NCBI RefSeq assembly: GCF_033947565.1 | Contig: NZ_JARPVX010000114.1 | Location: 1 to 8,908, forward strand | Reading direction: 5' to 3' | Source of the DNA: Lichenihabitans sp033947565 | Lineage (GTDB): Bacteria > Pseudomonadota > Alphaproteobacteria > Rhizobiales > Beijerinckiaceae | DNA: 8,908 nucleotides | Shown: positions 6,340 to 8,908 of the stretch, piece by piece | How the letters are laid out: each line of letters starts with the position of its first letter | How positions within the stretch are numbered: the stretch's first letter is position 1 | Translations under genes and position numbers: made by a program | The notes under the pieces: model-generated | Databases searched by the model: none | Told to the model about the DNA's origin: nothing | Seen by the model: only the letters and a program-made list of their open reading frames with translations

Positions 6340-6368
6340 GCCGGCGCCCTTGTTGCCAGGGCGCCGGC
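6340..6368 (+). terminator. Strong hairpin between oxdC and gmd, possible terminator
   Basis: An 11-bp perfect GC-rich stem (GCCGGCGCCCT paired with AGGGCGCCGGC) with a 7-base loop begins 11 bases after the oxdC stop. There is no T-run after the 3' arm, so it is not a classical intrinsic terminator. It may still terminate, block 3' exonucleases or pause polymerase. It marks a likely break between the oxalate gene and the nucleotide-sugar genes. Confidence 0.5.
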
Positions 6369-6409
6369 ATCGCGACAAGCTGCGTGCTTTGCTTCGCGGT
6401 GAGGTCGCC

Positions 6410-7468
6410 ATGAAGACTGCGCTGATCACCGGCATCACGGGACAGGATGGCGCCTATCTGGCGCGGTTGCTGCTCGGCAAGGGATATCGGGTGCACGGCA
6501 TCAAGCGGCGCTCGTCGTCGTTCAACACCGGCCGTCTCGAGGACATCTACCAGGACCCGCAGACCACCGATCCGCGCTTCGTGCTGCATTACGGCGACCT
6601 GACCGATGCCACCAACCTGATCCGCATCGTGCAGGAAACCCAGCCGGACGAAATCTACAATCTTGGGGCGCAGAGCCACGTCCAGGTGTCGTTCGAGACG
6701 CCGGAATATACCGCCAACGCGGACGGGCTCGGCACCCTGCGGCTCCTGGAGGCGATCCGCATCCTGAAGCGCGAAGCATCGACGCGCTTCTACCAGGCCT
6801 CCACCTCCGAGCTGTTCGGCCGTGTGCGCGAGGTGCCGCAAACCGAGTTGACGCCGTTCTATCCCAGGTCGCCCTACGGGGCCGCCAAGCTTTACGCCTA
6901 TGCGATCACCGTGAACTATCGCGAGGCCTATGGGATGCACGCCTCGAACGGCATCCTGTTCAACCATGAAAGCCCCCTCAGGGGTGAAACCTTCGTGACC
7001 CGCAAGATCACCCGCGCGGCGGCTGCCATCAAGCTCGGCCGGCAGGAGCGGCTTTATCTCGGCAACCTCGACGCCCGGCGCGACTGGGGCCATGCGCAAG
7101 ACTTCGTCGAGGGCATGTGGCTGATGCTGCAGCAAAACGAGCCCGACGACTATGTGCTGGCGACCGGCGAAACCACCACGGTGCGCTGCTTCGCCGAATG
7201 GGCCTTTGCCGAGGTGGGTCTCCGTATCGCCTGGGAAGGAAGCGGGCCCGACGAACAAGGCATCGATGCCGCCACGGGCCGCGTGCTGATCGGCATCGAC
7301 CCCCGTTATTACCGGCCGACCGAGGTGGACCTGCTGCTCGGCGACCCGGCCAAGGCCGCCGCCAAACTCGGCTGGCGTCACCGCACATCGGTGCGCGACC
7401 TCGCGGCCGAGATGGTGCGCGAGGACATGCTGGTGATGCGCTCCGCCCCGTTGGGAAGCGGGTCGTGA
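6410..7468 (+). CDS. gmd: GDP-mannose 4,6-dehydratase
   Basis: The 352-residue protein is an extended short-chain dehydrogenase/reductase of the GMD type. It converts GDP-D-mannose to GDP-4-keto-6-deoxy-D-mannose with bound NADP(H) in the cytoplasm. The N-terminal cofactor motif TGITGQDGAYLA has its three glycines at G8, G11 and G14. The early GMD block HGIKRRSSSFNTGRLEDIY follows. Catalytic residues are T132 and E134 in STSELFG, and Y156 with K160 in SPYGAAKLYAY. The family blocks NHESPLRGETFVTRKITRA and GNLDARRDWGHA are present. Length is near that of other GMDs (E. coli 373). The ATG at 6410 is preceded by GAGG at 6401-6404 and sits two residues before the Rossmann strand, so it is preferred over the in-frame upstream codon at 6350, which lies inside the hairpin. 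Its stop overlaps the next gene by four bases. Confidence 0.96.
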   Translation: MKTALITGITGQDGAYLARLLLGKGYRVHGIKRRSSSFNTGRLEDIYQDPQTTDPRFVLHYGDLTDATNLIRIVQETQPDEIYNLGAQSHVQVSFETPEYTANADGLGTLRLLEAIRILKREASTRFYQASTSELFGRVREVPQTELTPFYPRSPYGAAKLYAYAITVNYREAYGMHASNGILFNHESPLRGETFVTRKITRAAAAIKLGRQERLYLGNLDARRDWGHAQDFVEGMWLMLQQNEPDDYVLATGETTTVRCFAEWAFAEVGLRIAWEGSGPDEQGIDAATGRVLIGIDPRYYRPTEVDLLLGDPAKAAAKLGWRHRTSVRDLAAEMVREDMLVMRSAPLGSGS

Positions 7469-8436
7469 CGCACTATCGCCTCGAAGGCCGGCGGGTTTGG
7501 GTGGCGGGGCATCGCGGCATGGTGGGCAGCGCCGTGGTGCGCCGCCTCGCCCGCGAAGGTTGTACGATCGTCTCGGCCCCGCGCGAGACGATCGACCTGA
7601 CCCGGCAGGCGGCGGTCGAGGCGTTCGTCGCGGCGACCCGGCCGCAGACAATCGTGATGGCGGCCGCCCGGGTCGGCGGCATCCTGGCCAATCAGGCGCA
7701 GCCGGCGGCCTTCCTTTACGACAACCTCGCCATGGCGGCCCATGTGATCGAGGCGGCGCACCGGCACGGCGTCGAGCGCCTCCTGTTTCTCGGCTCGTCC
7801 TGCGTCTACCCGAAATTCGCAGCCCAACCGATCCGCGAGGAGGCGCTGCTGAGCGGCCCGCTCGAGCCCACCAACGACGCCTATGCGGTGGCCAAGATCG
7901 CCGGGCTGAGGCTCGTCGAGGCCTATCGGCGCCAATACGGCCGCGACTATATCGCCGCCATGCCGTGCAACCTGTATGGCCCGGGCGACAATTTCGACCC
8001 GACGACCAGCCACGTGCTGCCGGCGCTGATCCGCAAGGTTCACGAGGCCAAGCGCCTCGACCTGCCGGCCATCACGTTGTGGGGCAGCGGCACGCCGCGC
8101 CGCGAGTTCCTGCATGTCGACGATTGCGCCGATGCGCTGGTGTTCCTGCTGAAAAACCATTCGGGCGATGGCCACCTCAACCTCGGTGCCGGAACCGACC
8201 TGACCATCCTGGCGCTGGCCGAGATGGTCTGCGAGGTCGCGGGCTACCGGGGCGAGATCCTGCTCGACCCGTCGAAACCGGACGGGACGCCACGCAAGCT
8301 GATGGATAGCGGCCGGTTGCAGGCGCTCGGCTGGCAACCCGCGATCACGCTGCGCGACGGCATCGCCGGGGTTTACGCATGGTTCGCCGACAGGGTCGCG
8401 GCGGATGGGTCGATCGCGCATCGCCCGGACGCATGA
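7465..8436 (+). CDS. fcl: GDP-L-fucose synthase
   Basis: The 323-residue protein is the epimerase/reductase that turns GDP-4-keto-6-deoxy-D-mannose, the product of the preceding gene, into GDP-L-fucose using NADPH. The cofactor motif GHRGMVGSAVVRRL lies near residues 15-28. Active-site residues can be placed against the E. coli enzyme: S111 and C113 in GSSCVYPK, Y140 and K144 in NDAYAVAKIAG, and H183 in TTSHVLP. The family block NLYGPGDNFDP is present, and the length is normal. The start is a GTG at 7465 within a GTGA overlap with the gmd stop, with GGGAAG six bases upstream. An upstream open extension inside gmd has no family resemblance. The overlap and the shared pathway indicate translational coupling with gmd. 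GDP-fucose is used by glycosyltransferases for exopolysaccharide, lipopolysaccharide O-chain or, in rhizobia, Nod factor. Confidence 0.95.
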   Translation: MTHYRLEGRRVWVAGHRGMVGSAVVRRLAREGCTIVSAPRETIDLTRQAAVEAFVAATRPQTIVMAAARVGGILANQAQPAAFLYDNLAMAAHVIEAAHRHGVERLLFLGSSCVYPKFAAQPIREEALLSGPLEPTNDAYAVAKIAGLRLVEAYRRQYGRDYIAAMPCNLYGPGDNFDPTTSHVLPALIRKVHEAKRLDLPAITLWGSGTPRREFLHVDDCADALVFLLKNHSGDGHLNLGAGTDLTILALAEMVCEVAGYRGEILLDPSKPDGTPRKLMDSGRLQALGWQPAITLRDGIAGVYAWFADRVAADGSIAHRPDA

Positions 8437-8509
8437 GACCGGCGACGATCGCTGGCGTCACCGGCCTGGCTCGTGGCAGGGTGCGGACCGCAACGGAACG
8501 GAAACGGCG

Positions 8510-8908
8510 ATGAGTGGGAAAGCGGCTGCGAGCAGCCTGAAGTTCGGTACCAGCGGCTTGCGCGGCCTCGTCACCGATCTCGTCGGCGGGCCGGCCCAGG
8601 CATGGACGCGGGCGTTCCTCGACCACAGGGACCAGGCGGGCGCCGGGGGCCGGTTGCTGTTGGTCGGACGCGACCTGCGCGCCTCGAGCCCGGGCATTGC
8701 AGCCGATTGCATCGCTGCCGCCAAAGCGGCGGGATGGCGCGTCGCCGATTGCGGCGCCGTGCCGACCCCGGCCCTGGCGCTCGAGGCGATGCGCCGCGAC
8801 GCCGCCGCCGTAATGGTGACCGGCAGCCACATCCCGGACGACCGCAACGGGCTGAAATTCTACAAGCCCGCCGAGATCAGCAAGGATGACGAAGCGGCGA
8901 TCCGGGCC
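8510..8908 (+). CDS. manB: Phosphomannomutase / phosphohexomutase, 5' part (cut by window end)
   Basis: The first 133 codons of an alpha-D-phosphohexomutase gene are present and the frame is open to the window edge. The N-terminal signature LKFGTSGLRG is at residues 10-19, GRDLRASSPG at 53-62, and the phosphoserine loop VTGSHIPDDRNGLKFY at 103-118, with S106 as the residue that carries the phosphate. The TGSHIP variant of the loop, rather than TASHNP, is common in bacterial phosphomannomutases. The magnesium site and sugar-recognition loops lie beyond the window. The enzyme should interconvert mannose-6-phosphate and mannose-1-phosphate, feeding GDP-mannose to the preceding gmd and fcl. The ATG at 8510 has GGAA six bases upstream (8500-8503). 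The gap from fcl is 73 bases, so it probably belongs to the same cluster. A phosphoglucomutase or phosphoglucosamine mutase cannot be fully excluded from this part alone. Confidence 0.88.
   Translation, partial: MSGKAAASSLKFGTSGLRGLVTDLVGGPAQAWTRAFLDHRDQAGAGGRLLLVGRDLRASSPGIAADCIAAAKAAGWRVADCGAVPTPALALEAMRRDAAAVMVTGSHIPDDRNGLKFYKPAEISKDDEAAIRA

Noticed and set aside
5320..6402. A 360-codon plus-strand frame overlapping oxdC
   Set aside because: It is an arginine/alanine/glycine-rich shadow frame. The OxdC frame contains every metal ligand and the signal peptide.
4787..7651. A very long minus-strand open frame (954 codons) across oxdC and gmd
   Set aside because: It lies opposite three well-supported plus-strand genes, has no recognisable domain, and is the expected antisense artefact of high-GC codon use.
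8439..8464. Hairpin between fcl and the phosphomannomutase gene (CCGG/CCGG plus GACG/CGTC with one mismatch)
   Set aside because: The stem is short and interrupted, there is no T-run, and short GC dyads of this kind are common in such GC-rich DNA.

Overview
The window is GC-rich DNA with bacterial gene structure: short spacers, Shine-Dalgarno sites, GTGA start/stop overlaps and insertion-sequence debris. Codon use strongly favours G or C at third positions. The gene content (IS66-type transposase genes, a Tat-exported bicupin, pipecolate/lysine catabolism, GDP-fucose synthesis) fits an alphaproteobacterium, plausibly of the Hyphomicrobiales (rhizobia/Methylobacterium-like). That placement is inference from style and content, not from a marker gene.

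Layout. Positions 1 to about 1000 are a decayed IS66-family insertion sequence: intact tnpA and tnpB, then a tnpC transposase gene that is frameshifted near 894 and broken off near 1000. From about 1000 to 2139 there is no gene I can recognise. This stretch is less GC-rich than its surroundings. It holds a perfect 22-bp palindrome (1321-1342) and, on the minus strand, what looks like a tRNA-Pro(TGG) gene that has lost its T-arm (1865-1916), followed by a terminator-like hairpin and T-run.

From 2140 to the end everything readable as a gene is on the plus strand. First comes a tight two-gene unit, a DAO-family FAD oxidase and an ALDH7-family dehydrogenase (amaA-amaB type). It is predicted to take L-pipecolate to piperideine-6-carboxylate/aminoadipate semialdehyde and then to 2-aminoadipate, a lysine-degradation branch. 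After 112 bases comes a bicupin oxalate decarboxylase with a twin-arginine signal peptide, predicted to convert oxalate to formate and CO2 outside the cytoplasm. A strong hairpin (6340-6368) separates it from a nucleotide-sugar cluster: gmd, fcl (overlapping by 4 bases) and the 5' part of a phosphomannomutase gene cut by the window end. This cluster supplies GDP-mannose precursor and GDP-L-fucose, normally for surface polysaccharide.

I see no convincing undescribed multi-gene system. The points most worth a second look are the T-armless tRNA-Pro remnant, the unidentified 1.15-1.86 kb stretch with its palindrome, and the exported oxalate decarboxylase with its slightly altered active-site lid.
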